Shown here: positions 27,006-39,000 of the stretch, one piece after another | Position numbering within the stretch: position 1 is the stretch's first letter | Layout of the letters: every line of letters begins with the position of its first letter | DNA from: Flavobacterium jejuense | GTDB taxonomy: Bacteria > Bacteroidota > Bacteroidia > Flavobacteriales > Flavobacteriaceae | DNA: 64,000 bases | Assembly (NCBI RefSeq): GCF_006491595.2 | Contig: NZ_VEVQ02000014.1 | Location: 55,906-119,905, forward strand | Direction: 5' to 3' | Translations under genes and position numbers: made by a program | Notes under the pieces: model-generated | What the model was told of the DNA's origin: nothing | Databases searched by the model: none | What the model saw: the letters and a program-made list of their open reading frames with translations, nothing else

Positions 27006-29993
27006 GTGAAAAAAATTTGTGCTCTAATCATTTTGTTAAACTTTCTTAAATTTAGTTTTAGCCAAAATTTACCAAATGATTGTCAAAACTATATACAGGC
27101 TTGTGATAATCAAAGTGTTTCTTTTAATGTTGCTGGTGCTGGAATTCAAGAAATTAATCCACCATCTTGCAGTAGTCAAGAGACTAATTCATTGTGGTTA
27201 AGAGTGACTATAGATCAGCCTGGTAAATTAGGATTTACTATAATACCTCAGAGTTCAAATATTAATGAAGATTATGATTTTTGGGTTTTTGGACCAGGAT
27301 CAACTTGTGGTAATTTAGGCAATCCAATTCGTTGTTCAACAACAAATCCTGCTGCTGCTGGTCAATCTAATAATCATACAGGTTTAAATGCTACTGCTAC
27401 AGATACTAGTGAAGGTCCTGGTCAAAGCGGAGATAGTTTTGTGAGAGAACTAGATGTTCTAGCAGGGCAAAGTTATTTTGTAGTTATTGATAGACCTGTA
27501 GGAAGTTCTCCCTTTTCTTTAAATTGGAACGGAACAGCTACTATTTTAAATCCTTTTGCAAATTTAAATTTTCCTGATTTTCCTGATATTGTTCTTTGTG
27601 ATGAAGGAGCTGATAATTTAGAGCCCTATAATTTTTCAGTAATTGATAATCAGTATTTAACAAGTTTTCCAGGTTTCTTTATCACTTACTTTACTTCATT
27701 GCAAGATGCTTCATTAAATAATAATCCTTTAGTTGGAATAACAAATATAAGTCAAGGAACATACTTTGCTAGGATTAATTCTGTATCAGCTCAGTGTACT
27801 GAAATTAAACCTATCAATGTGATTTTTGATAATATAATGACAAGCGATATTACTAAGACTGTTTGTGAGGATACTAATGCTGCTACAATTAATTATGATT
27901 TAAGCTCACACACTAATGAGGTTTATACAGGAACTCAAACCGTAGTTTACAGTTATTATAATTCATTAACAGAAGCAACAAATAGTAATAATGCTATAAC
28001 AAATTGGCAAAATATTAGTTTGCCAGTTGGAACTAATATTTTCTATATAAGAACAGAAAAAGGAACTTGTTTTGATATTGCTGAATTAACAATTAACGTT
28101 GTGGCTAGACCTGTAATTAATGGATTGGTTAGTTTGAAACAATGTGATGATGATACTGATGGTTTTAGTGCTTTTAATCTAACAGAAGCAAATGAATTAA
28201 TTATAGCGAATACAATAGGGTTAACGTTCACCTACTTTTTAAACGCAACAGATGCTCAAAACAATACAAATCCAATAGGGAACGATACTAATTTTGTCAA
28301 TCAAACAGTAAATGTTCAAACAATCTATTATAGAGTTAGTAATAGTAATGGTTGTTTTAGAACAGGACAATTAGATCTGACGGTAGCAGCTACTCAAATC
28401 CCAACATCTTTTACGCCTTTACTATATGTTTCTTGTGATGATACTTTTGGAGCAAATAATGATGGAATAGCAAATTTTGATTTTAGTACTGCAGTCACAA
28501 CTATTTCTAATTTATTCACAGGTCAAGTTGTATCCGTTACTTTTTATGAAAATGTAAATGATGCTTTGGCTGAAATTAATCCTATTATTAATTCTTCTAA
28601 TTTTAATAACACTAGTTCAAATACGCAAGATATTTATGTGAGAGTAGATAGCGATGTTAATAATGATTGTGTTGGTTTGGGAATATATGTTACGCTTGAA
28701 GTGGAACGTTTACCAATAGTATTTCCAAAAGTAGTTAAAACGTGTGATGTTAATAATGATGGAATATTTAATTTTGATACCACAAATATAGAAACTGAAC
28801 TTTTAAATGGATTAACCAATGTTTCAGTAACTTATATAGACGATAATAATTTTACTTATACAGCATTACCTAATCCATTTACAACAACTTCACAAACTTT
28901 AGATGTAGTTCTAATTAATAATACAACAAATGCTTGTAGTTTTTCAACAACCCTTGAATTTATTGTTGATGAAAGACCAATGATTAATTCAATTGATTCC
29001 AACTTATTAATTAAGTGTGACGATGAATCAAATCCTTCATTTCAAGATGGAAGTGTTACATTTGATACTTCTACTTTTGAAAATACAATAATTGGTACAC
29101 AAACAAATGTTATTGTGGAATATTTTGACGAAAATAATAATCAACTAACTGATTTTATTGGGAGTTTTGAAACTACAACACAAGATATAACGGTTAAAAT
29201 AACAAATTTGAATAATGTAAATTGTTTTGCTACAGATGTTTTATCTTTTGTGGTGAATCCAATTCCAAATATTTATATAAATTCAAGTACCGAAGTAATT
29301 TGTACTGATGATGCTAGTTCTTTTATTACTTTAAATGCGGGTTTAGTTGATGAAACAACTATTGGAAATTTTACTTACCAGTGGTATTTGGATAACCAAC
29401 CTATTTCTGGAGCTAATCAATATTTGTATGACGCAACATCTGCTGGTAATTATAGTGTTGTAGTTACAAACTCTAATATGTGTACTAGTACTAGAAATTT
29501 AATGGTTAACCCGTCAAATATTGCTATAATAAACGATATCCAGATTTTAGATTTAGTAGATTCTAATACTATATCCATTTTAGTTTCTGGAGATGGAGAG
29601 TATCAATATAGTATAGATGGAGAAAATTTTCAGAATGATAATGTTTTCTACGATGTTCAATCAGGATTGCTTACTGCTTATGTTTATGATTTGAATGGTT
29701 GTGGGGTTTCAAATGAAACAATAAGTGTTTTAGGAGTGCCAAAATTTTTCACACCTAATGGAGATGGTATTAATGATTTTTGGAATGTAAAAGGATTTGA
29801 TGAACGATTTGGAAATCAAACAACTATTTCCATTTTTGATAGATATGGAAAACTATTAAAACAAATTTCGTCTTCGTCACTAGGTTGGGATGGAACATTT
29901 AATAGTTTAAATATGCCTGCTTCGGATTATTGGTATACCATAAATATGATAGATGGTCGAGTGCAAAAAGGGCATTTTTCATTAAAAAGATAA
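27006..29993 (+). CDS. T9SS type B sorting-domain surface protein
   Basis: A secreted protein of about 995 residues. The start is taken at GTG 27006 (VKKICALIILLNFLKFSFSQ), which gives a clean signal peptide and lies downstream of the -7 element. The N-terminal part (about 25-180) resembles a PPC-like surface domain. Then come six modules of about 90-100 residues, each opening with a Cys-Asp-Asp/Glu segment and an FD or YD hydrophobic strand. An Ig-like segment (YQWYLDNQPISGANQ) follows. The C-terminal 85 residues are a type B T9SS signal: FFTPNGDGINDFWNV, SIFDRYGKLL, GWDGTFN and YWYTI. It is predicted to be exported through SprA and anchored at the surface; its function is unknown. Confidence 0.88.
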   Translation: MKKICALIILLNFLKFSFSQNLPNDCQNYIQACDNQSVSFNVAGAGIQEINPPSCSSQETNSLWLRVTIDQPGKLGFTIIPQSSNINEDYDFWVFGPGSTCGNLGNPIRCSTTNPAAAGQSNNHTGLNATATDTSEGPGQSGDSFVRELDVLAGQSYFVVIDRPVGSSPFSLNWNGTATILNPFANLNFPDFPDIVLCDEGADNLEPYNFSVIDNQYLTSFPGFFITYFTSLQDASLNNNPLVGITNISQGTYFARINSVSAQCTEIKPINVIFDNIMTSDITKTVCEDTNAATINYDLSSHTNEVYTGTQTVVYSYYNSLTEATNSNNAITNWQNISLPVGTNIFYIRTEKGTCFDIAELTINVVARPVINGLVSLKQCDDDTDGFSAFNLTEANELIIANTIGLTFTYFLNATDAQNNTNPIGNDTNFVNQTVNVQTIYYRVSNSNGCFRTGQLDLTVAATQIPTSFTPLLYVSCDDTFGANNDGIANFDFSTAVTTISNLFTGQVVSVTFYENVNDALAEINPIINSSNFNNTSSNTQDIYVRVDSDVNNDCVGLGIYVTLEVERLPIVFPKVVKTCDVNNDGIFNFDTTNIETELLNGLTNVSVTYIDDNNFTYTALPNPFTTTSQTLDVVLINNTTNACSFSTTLEFIVDERPMINSIDSNLLIKCDDESNPSFQDGSVTFDTSTFENTIIGTQTNVIVEYFDENNNQLTDFIGSFETTTQDITVKITNLNNVNCFATDVLSFVVNPIPNIYINSSTEVICTDDASSFITLNAGLVDETTIGNFTYQWYLDNQPISGANQYLYDATSAGNYSVVVTNSNMCTSTRNLMVNPSNIAIINDIQILDLVDSNTISILVSGDGEYQYSIDGENFQNDNVFYDVQSGLLTAYVYDLNGCGVSNETISVLGVPKFFTPNGDGINDFWNVKGFDERFGNQTTISIFDRYGKLLKQISSSSLGWDGTFNSLNMPASDYWYTINMIDGRVQKGHFSLKR

Positions 29994-30062
29994 TTAAACT
30001 AAGATTTTTTTACATTTTTAGAAAAGAGTAGTATTAAAATTTTTTTCTTTCGTTCCTTATTT

Positions 30063-30070
30063 TAACTTTG
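30063..30070 (+). promoter_or_regulatory. -7 element upstream of maeB-ruvA-sprA
   Basis: TAACTTTG fits TAnnTTTG, 23 bases before the maeB ATG. The -33 region is T-rich. It would drive maeB, ruvA and sprA, which are closely spaced. Confidence 0.55.
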
Positions 30071-30093
30071 TAAATTCATATAAAAGTGATTAT

Positions 30094-32388
30094 ATGCACA
30101 AAGATACAAAAAGAAGAGAAGCCTTATTATACCACGCTAAACCAACACCTGGAAAAATTCAGGTTGTACCAACTAAAAAATATGCTACGCAAAGAGATTT
30201 GTCATTAGCTTATTCTCCTGGTGTTGCCGAACCTTGTTTGGAAATAGTAAAAGATATAAACAATGTTTATAAATACACTGCTAAAGGAAATTTAGTAGCA
30301 GTAATTTCTAATGGAACAGCTGTTTTAGGACTTGGAGATATCGGTCCAGAAGCCTCTAAGCCTGTTATGGAAGGAAAAGGATTGTTGTTTAAAATATTTG
30401 CAGATATAGATGTGTTTGATATAGAAGTTGGGACTAAAGATGTAGAAGCATTTATACAAACCGTTAAAAATATAGCCCCAACATTTGGAGGGATTAATTT
30501 GGAAGATATTAAAGCTCCAGAATCTTTTGAAATTGAAAGAAGATTGGTGGAAGAGTTGAATATCCCAGTAATGCATGACGATCAGCATGGAACTGCAATT
30601 ATTTCCTCTGCTGCTTTATTAAATGCACTTGAATTAGCAGGTAAAGAATTAGGAAGTGTTAAAGTAGTAGTTTCTGGTGCAGGATCAGCGGCATTAGCAT
30701 GTGCTAATTTATATGTCTTATTAGGTGTGAAAGTAGAGAATATTTTCATGTTTGACAAGGATGGAATGTTAACGAATAGCAGAGAAGATATTTCTGATTT
30801 ACAAAAAACATATGCTAAACCGTGTAAGCCACAAACACTAAAAGAAGTAATAGTTGATGCAGATGTCTTTTTAGGATTGTCTGTAGGGAATATTTTTACA
30901 CCTGAGATGTTACTTTCTATGAGTAACGATCCAATTGTGTTTGCAATGGCAAATCCAGTCCCTGAAATCGATTATAATGTAGCTATTAATACAAGAGAAG
31001 ATGTAATTATGGCAACTGGTCGTTCTGATCATCCTAATCAAGTAAATAATGTTTTAGGATTTCCATATATTTTTAGAGGAGCTTTAGATGTTCGTGCTAA
31101 AAAAATAAATGAGGAAATGAAAATGGCTGCTGTTCGTGCACTTGCCGAACTAGCAAAGAGTCCTGTTCCTGAACAAGTAAATATTGCTTATGGTGAAACT
31201 AAGCTAAATTTTGGTCGTGATTATATTATACCAAAACCATTTGACCCAAGGTTAATAGGTGTTGTTGCTCCAGCTGTAGCAAAAGCAGCTATAGATTCAG
31301 GTGTGGCTCAAATTGAAATTGTTGATTGGGAAAAGTATGAGTTAGATTTATTAGAACGATTGGGTTCTGATAATAAAATGATTCGTATGCTAGTAAATAG
31401 AGCGAAGACAAATCCCAAGAAAGTTGTTTTTGCAGAAGCAGATCATTTAGATGTGCTAAAAGCAGCTCAGATTGTTCATGAAGAAGGAATTGGTGTGCCA
31501 GTTTTACTTGGAAATAAAGATATTATCCAAGAATTAATGCTAGAAATAGGTTTTGATTCTGATGTTGAAATTATTGATCCCAAAATAGCAGAAGAAGATA
31601 AGAGAAGAAAAAAATATGCTAAAGCTTTTTGGAAATCAAGACAGAGAAGAGGTGTTACTATGCTTGATGCTGAAAAATGGATGCGTGAACGTAACTATTT
31701 TGGATTAATGATGGTTAATTCTGGTGAGGCTGATACAATGGTTACAGGTTATTCAAGAAGTTATCCTACAGTTGTTAAGCCAGTAATGGAATTAATAGAT
31801 AAAGCACCTGGAGTAACTCGTATTGCAACAACTAATATGATGATGACATCGAGGGGACCAATTTTCCTTTCAGATACAGCGATTAATCCAAACCCTTCTG
31901 CTGAAGACTTGGCTAAAATTGCTTTAATGACAGCAAAAACAGTTAGAATGTTTGGTATGGAACCCGTAATTGCAATGGTTTCATTTTCTAATTTTGGTTC
32001 GTCCGAAAATGAAAATCCTAAGAAAGTTAGAGAAGCTGTAGCTTATCTTCATAAATATTATCCCGATTTGATAATCGATGGAGAAATTCAAACCGATTTT
32101 GCATTGAATCCTGAGATGTTAAAAAGTAAGTTTCCTTTTTCAAAATTGGCAAACAAAAAAGTGAATACTCTTGTTTTTCCAAATTTAGATTCTGCGAATA
32201 TTACTTATAAAATGATGAAGGAATTAAATAAGTCAGATTCAATAGGACCTATAATGTTAGGATTAGATAAACCAGTACATATTTTTCAATTAGGAGCTAG
32301 CGTAGAAGAAATGGTAAATATGGCTGCAGTCTCTGTAGTTGATGCTCAAGAAAAAGAAAGAAGGTTTAAACAATCAACTTTAAAATAA
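30094..32388 (+). CDS. maeB: NADP-dependent malic enzyme with phosphotransacetylase-like domain
   Basis: A 764-residue two-domain protein. Residues of about 1-425 are the malic enzyme (YSPGVAEPC, GLGDIGPEASKPVMEGK, HDDQHGTAI and the nucleotide fold VVSGAGSAALACANL), converting malate to pyruvate, CO2 and NADPH. Residues of about 430-760 are a phosphotransacetylase-like domain (VVFAEADHLDVLKAAQ, VTGYSRSYPTVV, LFPNLDSANITYK). In MaeB enzymes this part is catalytically inactive and senses acetyl-CoA. It is the first gene of a conserved Bacteroidota maeB-ruvA-sprA order. Confidence 0.94.
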   Translation: MHKDTKRREALLYHAKPTPGKIQVVPTKKYATQRDLSLAYSPGVAEPCLEIVKDINNVYKYTAKGNLVAVISNGTAVLGLGDIGPEASKPVMEGKGLLFKIFADIDVFDIEVGTKDVEAFIQTVKNIAPTFGGINLEDIKAPESFEIERRLVEELNIPVMHDDQHGTAIISSAALLNALELAGKELGSVKVVVSGAGSAALACANLYVLLGVKVENIFMFDKDGMLTNSREDISDLQKTYAKPCKPQTLKEVIVDADVFLGLSVGNIFTPEMLLSMSNDPIVFAMANPVPEIDYNVAINTREDVIMATGRSDHPNQVNNVLGFPYIFRGALDVRAKKINEEMKMAAVRALAELAKSPVPEQVNIAYGETKLNFGRDYIIPKPFDPRLIGVVAPAVAKAAIDSGVAQIEIVDWEKYELDLLERLGSDNKMIRMLVNRAKTNPKKVVFAEADHLDVLKAAQIVHEEGIGVPVLLGNKDIIQELMLEIGFDSDVEIIDPKIAEEDKRRKKYAKAFWKSRQRRGVTMLDAEKWMRERNYFGLMMVNSGEADTMVTGYSRSYPTVVKPVMELIDKAPGVTRIATTNMMMTSRGPIFLSDTAINPNPSAEDLAKIALMTAKTVRMFGMEPVIAMVSFSNFGSSENENPKKVREAVAYLHKYYPDLIIDGEIQTDFALNPEMLKSKFPFSKLANKKVNTLVFPNLDSANITYKMMKELNKSDSIGPIMLGLDKPVHIFQLGASVEEMVNMAAVSVVDAQEKERRFKQSTLK

Positions 32389-32418
32389 TATTTTATATAA
32401 AAACGACTATTAACAAAC

Positions 32419-33000
32419 ATGATAACACATATTCAAGGAAGATTAGTTGAAAAAACACCAACAGAAGTTGTGATTGATTGTAACGGAATTGGTTATCATG
32501 TCAACATATCTTTGCATACTTTTTCACTCATTCCAAATGAGGAAAAAATTAAACTTTTTACTTTTTTACAGATAAAGGAAGATGCACATACGTTATACGG
32601 ATTTGTAGAAAAACAAGAAAGAGAATTGTTTAAGTTGCTTATTTCAGTTTCTGGAGTTGGAGCAAGTATTGCAAGAACCATGTTGTCCTCATTAGCGCCC
32701 CAACAAATTATTCAAGCCATAGCATCAAACGATGTAGCTACAGTACAAAGCATAAAAGGTATAGGTGCAAAAACTGCCCAAAGAGTTATTTTAGATTTAA
32801 AGGATAAAGTGTTAAAAGTGTATGCTTTAGATGAAGTTTCTCTGGTTTCAAACAATACTAATAAGGAAGAAGCGTTATCTGCTTTGGAGGTGTTAGGGTT
32901 TGCTAGAAAAACAGCTGAGAAAGTTGTTGAGAAAGTTGTTAAAGAAGACCCTAATGCAAGTGTAGAAAATTTAATAAAACAAGCACTAAAAAATTTATAA
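32419..33000 (+). CDS. ruvA: Holliday junction DNA-binding protein RuvA
   Basis: 193 residues with the full RuvA architecture: an OB-fold N-terminal domain (MITHIQGRLVEKTPTEVVIDCNGIGYHV), two helix-hairpin-helix elements (LLISVSGVGASIART; IASIKGIGAKTAQRVILDLKDK-like region) and the C-terminal RuvB-contacting three-helix domain (EEALSALEVLGF). It binds the four-way junction and loads RuvB. It lies 30 bases after maeB and abuts sprA, the start of which is four bases past its stop. Confidence 0.95.
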   Translation: MITHIQGRLVEKTPTEVVIDCNGIGYHVNISLHTFSLIPNEEKIKLFTFLQIKEDAHTLYGFVEKQERELFKLLISVSGVGASIARTMLSSLAPQQIIQAIASNDVATVQSIKGIGAKTAQRVILDLKDKVLKVYALDEVSLVSNNTNKEEALSALEVLGFARKTAEKVVEKVVKEDPNASVENLIKQALKNL

Positions 33001-33003
33001 GAC

Positions 33004-36000
33004 TTGGAAAAGAAATTAAAAGTTAATATTTTGAGCAGGCAAATAAAAGGGGATAAAAAAATATTTTTAGGCATTTTATTTTTGTTTTTTTTGCAAATTA
33101 ATGCTCAAGACAATGATTCTATAAAAGCGGGTGTCGATTTAGGTAAAATTGAAGTACCAAATCCTCAAAGTATAGTGGAAGCTTATACTTATGATGTTAC
33201 AACCGATAGATATATCTATACGAATACTTTTGATGGTTTTAATGTAAATTATCCTTTAGTTTTAACTCCAAAACAATATCAGGAATTAGTTTTGCGCGAA
33301 GAAATGCGTAAATATTATAGAGAGAAATCTGCTGCTGTAGATGGTAAAAAAGAGGGAAGTGAAGAAAAGAAGAAAGATTTATTACCGAGATATTATGTGA
33401 ATTCTAAATTTTTTGAAAGTATTTTTGGGAGTAATACAATTGATATTAAACCGACAGGTTCTGTAGAAATTGACCTAGGACTTCGTTATACAAAACAAGA
33501 TAATCCCGCTTTTTCTCCAAGAAACAGAGTGACTACAACTTTTGATTTTGATCAAAGAATTAGTGTTGGTTTACAAGGAAAAGTTGGTACTCGATTAAAT
33601 GTAAATATAAATTATGATACTCAATCTACATTTGCTTTTCAGAATTTAATAAAATTAGAATACGGTTCAACCGAAGATGATATTCTTCAGAAATTAGAAA
33701 TTGGTAACGTGAGTTTTCCTCTTTCGAATTCACTAATTAGAGGGTCTCAGAGTTTATTTGGAGTTAAAGCTCAATTCCAATTTGGAAAAACAACAGTTAC
33801 TGGAGTTTTTTCTGAACAGAAATCACAAACCAAAACAGTTACTTCACAAGGAGGAGGAACACTTCAGGATTTCCAGTTATTTGCTCAAGAATACGATTCT
33901 GATAAGCACTATTTTTTATCTCAGTATTTTAGAGATAAATATGACAAATCTTTGGAAACTTATCCTTATATTAACAGTAGAGTTCAAATTACAAGAATTG
34001 AAGTTTGGGTAACTAATAAACAAAATAGAATTAACTCTAATGAGAATAACTTAAGAAATCTTATTGCTTTACAAGATATAGGTGAAGCTCCATTATCAAA
34101 TTTATTGCCGCAAGAGGTGGTTGGGGTTAATTTAACAAGTAATCCTAATTTTTTCAATGCTGTTGCTCCAGATAGTCCAGCTGATAATGCTAATAATAAA
34201 TTTAATCCAAATAAAATAGGAACTAATTTTTTAAAGCCAGCTATTCGAGAAGTTGCTACAGCAAATAATGGTTTTACTATTGGTGTAGATGAAGGTTTAG
34301 ATTATGCTAAATTAGAAAATGCTAGAAAATTAACGGCTTCTGAGTTTACTTATCACCCTCAGTTAGGATATATATCTTTAAATCAAAGATTGGCTAATGA
34401 TGAGGTATTAGGAGTTGCTTATCAATATACAGTTGGAGATAAAGTATACCAAGTAGGAGAGTTTGGGACTGATGGAGTAGATGCTACTCAAGTTAATAAT
34501 TCTGGTGTTCCTTCTTCTCAAGCATTAATTGTTAAGTTGTTAAAAAGTAATTTAACTGCTGTTAAGCAAAAGGCTCCTAATGATCCTCTTACAATGCCAA
34601 CTTGGAACTTGATGATGAAAAATATTTATCAAATTCCTGGAGGTTATCAATTGCAACAAGAAGATTTTAAGTTTAACATTTTATATACGGATCCGTCACC
34701 ATTAAATTATATTACTGCAGCAAATTCTGGTTCTCCACTTCCTGCAGATGTGAAGGATACTCCTTTGTTAAAAGTGTTAAATGTAGATAAGTTAAATTAT
34801 ACTAATGATCCGCAGGATGGTGGGGATGGTTTCTTTGACTTTATTCCAGGTACAACTATTGATACTCAATATGGAAGAATAATTTTCACAACTAAAGAGC
34901 CTTTTGGAGAACTTATGTTTAAGAAATTGAATACTTCTGCATCTGAGGATTATAATAATCCATTAACTTATAATGATAATCAATCAAAATATGTCTTTAG
35001 AACACTTTATAGATCTACTCAAGCAGCAGCTTTACAAGAAAGCGAGAAGAATAAGTTCCAATTAAGAGGGCGTTTTAAGTCGTCAGGTGGTGATGGAATT
35101 TCTATAGGAGCATTTAATGTGCCTCAGGGTTCTGTAGTTGTGAAATCTGGTGGAAGAATTTTGGTAGAAGGGGTTGATTATACTGTAAATTATCAACTCG
35201 GGAAAGTGCAATTGTTAGATCCTTCATTGCAAGCTTCTAATACACCAATTGAAATATCAGTTGAAAACAATTCTGTTTTTGGCCAACAGACTAAAAGATT
35301 TTGGGGAGTTAATGTAGAGCATCAGTTTAATAAAAATTTTCTAGTTGGAGGAACTATTTTAAATTTGTCAGAACGCCCTTTTACTAATAAATCAAATTAT
35401 GGTCAGGAATCGGTTAATAATACAATTGTAGGCTTAAATACAAATTTCTCAACAGAAGTTCCTTTGTTAACTCGTTTAGTTAATAAGTTGCCAAATATTG
35501 ACACAGATGTACCTTCTAATCTGTCATTTAGAGGAGAAATAGCTTATTTATTACCAGGAGCTTCAAAAGCCGATCAGTTTAATGGTGAAGCAACCACTTA
35601 TGTAGATGATTTTGAAGGTTCTCAATCTTCAATAGATTTACGTTCACCTCTTTCTTGGGATTTAGCATCTGTTCCATTGGAAGGGAATTTTGATGGTAAT
35701 CCAGATACAACTGAGCCACCAACAGATGTTAGAAATGTAGGTTATAAAAGAGCTAAATTGTCTTGGTATACTATTGACCCTCTTTTTTATACGCAACCAC
35801 CAAGCGGAATTAATAATGACGATTTATCTTTAAATAGAACAAGAAGAATTTTTAGTAGGGAATTGTTCCCAAATGTGGATATTGCCCAAGGGAATTCTAA
35901 CGTTATTAGTACTTTGGATTTAACATATTATCCTAAGGATAGAGGGCCTTACAACTATAATCCGGCAATTGCAGCAACAAATCAGTTTTCTGAAGTAGAT

Positions 36001-39000
36001 GCTCCAGATAATTGGGCCGGAATTATGCGTTCAATTAACTCTACAAATTTTGAACAATCAAATGTAGAGTATGTACAGTTTTGGGTTTTAAGTCCTTATT
36101 CATCTGAAACACCAGACGAAGCTGATCCAAATAACATAGGGAAGTTGGTTATTAATTTGGGTGAGATTTCTGAGGATATATTGAAAGATGGAAGAAAACA
36201 ATTTGAGAATGGTTTACCAGAAGTTGGTTCTACAGTTCCTGCTTTACAGACTGAATGGGCACAGGTACCTAGTTCACAATCTTTAGTGTATGCTTTTGAT
36301 ACCAATGAAGGGAATAGAAATGTTCAAGATGTTGGATATGATGGTTTGAATGATGCAGCAGAAGCAGCAAAGTTTCCTGATTATGCAACTTATAATGATC
36401 CTTCTGCAGATAATTATCAATTTTATTTAAGTGCAACTGGAGATATAGTTAATCGTTACAGAAATTACAATAATTCTGAAGGTAATTCCCCAGTTAATGT
36501 TACAGATACAAATAGAGGAAATGATACAAAACCAGATGTAGAGGATGTTAATCGTGATCAAACGATGAATACAATTAATGCATATTTTAAATTTGAAGTG
36601 CCTATTAATTCAAGTCCTCAAGTTGGTCAAGATTATGTAGTAAATATTCAGAATACAACAGAACAGATGCCTAATGGAGCTACTGTCAAAGCAAAATGGG
36701 TTCAATATAAAGTACCTATTCAAGAATTTACAGCGGATAATCAAGTTGGATCAATTACAGATTTTCGTTCGATTCGCTTTATGAGAATGTATATGACTGG
36801 TTTTAAAGATGAAATAACTTTGCGCTTTGGTTCGCTTGAATTGGTAAGAGGAGAATGGAGAAGATATACAGGTCTTTTAGATTCAACTCCTCCTGATATG
36901 GATGGAACTGATGACCCAAACACAGGTTTTGATGTCGTAGCAGTTAATATTCAAGAAAATGCAGATAGGGAACCAATTCCTTATGTCTCTCCTCCAGGAG
37001 TTACAAGAGAACAGCTGTATAACAACAATACAGTTATTAATCAAAATGAACAATCATTATCGTTACGTGTTTATGATAAAAATGGAGGATATGATGATGG
37101 ATTGGAATTAGGCGATTCTAGGGCTGTTTTCAAGAATGTAAGTGTCGATATGCGACAATTTAAAAAACTAAGAATGTTTTTGCATGCAGAAGCACTTCCT
37201 CCTGGCGAAACACAAGCTCTCGAAAATGATGAAATGATTGCTTTTATTCGTTTTGGAAATGATTTTACTGAGAATTTTTACCAAATTGAGGTTCCTTTAA
37301 AAGTAACTTCTCAAAATGCAGTTTCTCCTGATGATATATGGCCTTTAGAAAATGAAATTGATTTACCACTAAACCTCTTGACAAAGCTTAAAATTTTAAA
37401 ATTGAATAATGATTCAACTATTCAGTTTGATGTAAATGGAATAGGCTTTATTGAAGAGCAAACTGCAAATAATAAGCTGAAACTAGGTATTAAAGGAAAT
37501 CCTAACTTTGGTCTAGTAAGAACCTTGATGGTTGGAGTGAAAAATAATAGTGACAGAGTTATAAGAGGTGAAGTTTGGTTTAATGAATTACGACTTTCAG
37601 ATTTAGATAATAAAGGAGGTTATGCAGCTGTTGCTAATTTAGATACAAATATGGCAGATTTTGCAACGCTTTCAGCCACAAGTAGGGTTAGTACAATTGG
37701 ATTCGGTGGAATAGAAGAAGGTCCTAATGAGAGAAGTAGGGAGGATGTTTTTCAATATGATATCGTTACTAACTTTAATTTAGGTAAATTGTTACCTAAG
37801 AAATGGGGAATAACTTTACCATTTAATTATGCAGTTGGAGAGGAAACAATTACTCCTAAATATGATCCTTTTTATCAAGACATAGAATTACAACAAATTA
37901 TAGACAATACTGATGATGAAGCTAAAAAAGATGAGGTGAAAAATAGAGCTATAGATTATACTAAAAGAACAAGTATTAATTTTATAGGAGTAAGAAAAGA
38001 AAGAGGAGAAGAACAAAAACAACATTTTTATGATGTAGAGAATTTAACACTTTCTTATTCATTTAATACTACAGAACATCATGATTATGAGATAGAGAGT
38101 TTGTTAGATCAACAAAATAGGACTACTGTTGATTATGCTTATGCTTTCAAGCCTAAAACTATTGAGCCATTTAAGAATTCTAAGAAATTGTCAAAAAGTG
38201 GCTATTATAAGTTATTGAAAGATTTTAATTTTAATTTCATGCCTGCTAATGTCTCTTTTAGTTCTAATATTATCAGACAGTTTAATAGACAACAGTTTAG
38301 ATTAGTAGATGTTGAAGGTATTGGTTTGGATCCTCTATATAGAAGAAATTATTTCTTTAACTATCAATATGGGTTTAATTATAATATTACGAAATCATTA
38401 CGTGTCAATTATACAGCAGCTACAAGTAATATTGTTAGAAATTATTTAGATGAAAGTAATGTGCCAATTGATGGTTTGGATATTTGGGATGATTATTGGA
38501 ATGTAGGTGAGTCTAATCAACATAATCAACAAATCGTTGTAAATTATGATTTACCAATTAATAAAATTCCAGCTTTAAGTTTTGTGAAATCAAATTATAG
38601 TTATACTGGTGATTTTAATTGGCAACGTTCGTCAGATGCATTTTCAACTATCGAAGCAGAAAATGGTGTTGAATATCAGTTAGGAAATACTATTCAGAAT
38701 GCAAATTCGCATAAGTTGAATACTACATTTAATATGGACCTTCTTTATAGATATATTGGTCTAACAGGGAACAAGAAGAAGAAAAATAAGAATAAAAAAG
38801 AGGGAGATAAAGGAAGTAAAACTTCTTTGCCTAAACCAGGCCAAAAAATTACTGCAAAAGGGAAAACGACCAAAAATGACGGAAATATTTTAGTAAATGG
38901 ATTGATTGGTTTGGTAACGAGTGTAAAAAATATTCAAGCAAATTATACTCAAACTAGTGGTACAGTTTTACCTGGTTATTTGCCAGGATTAGGGTTTTTT

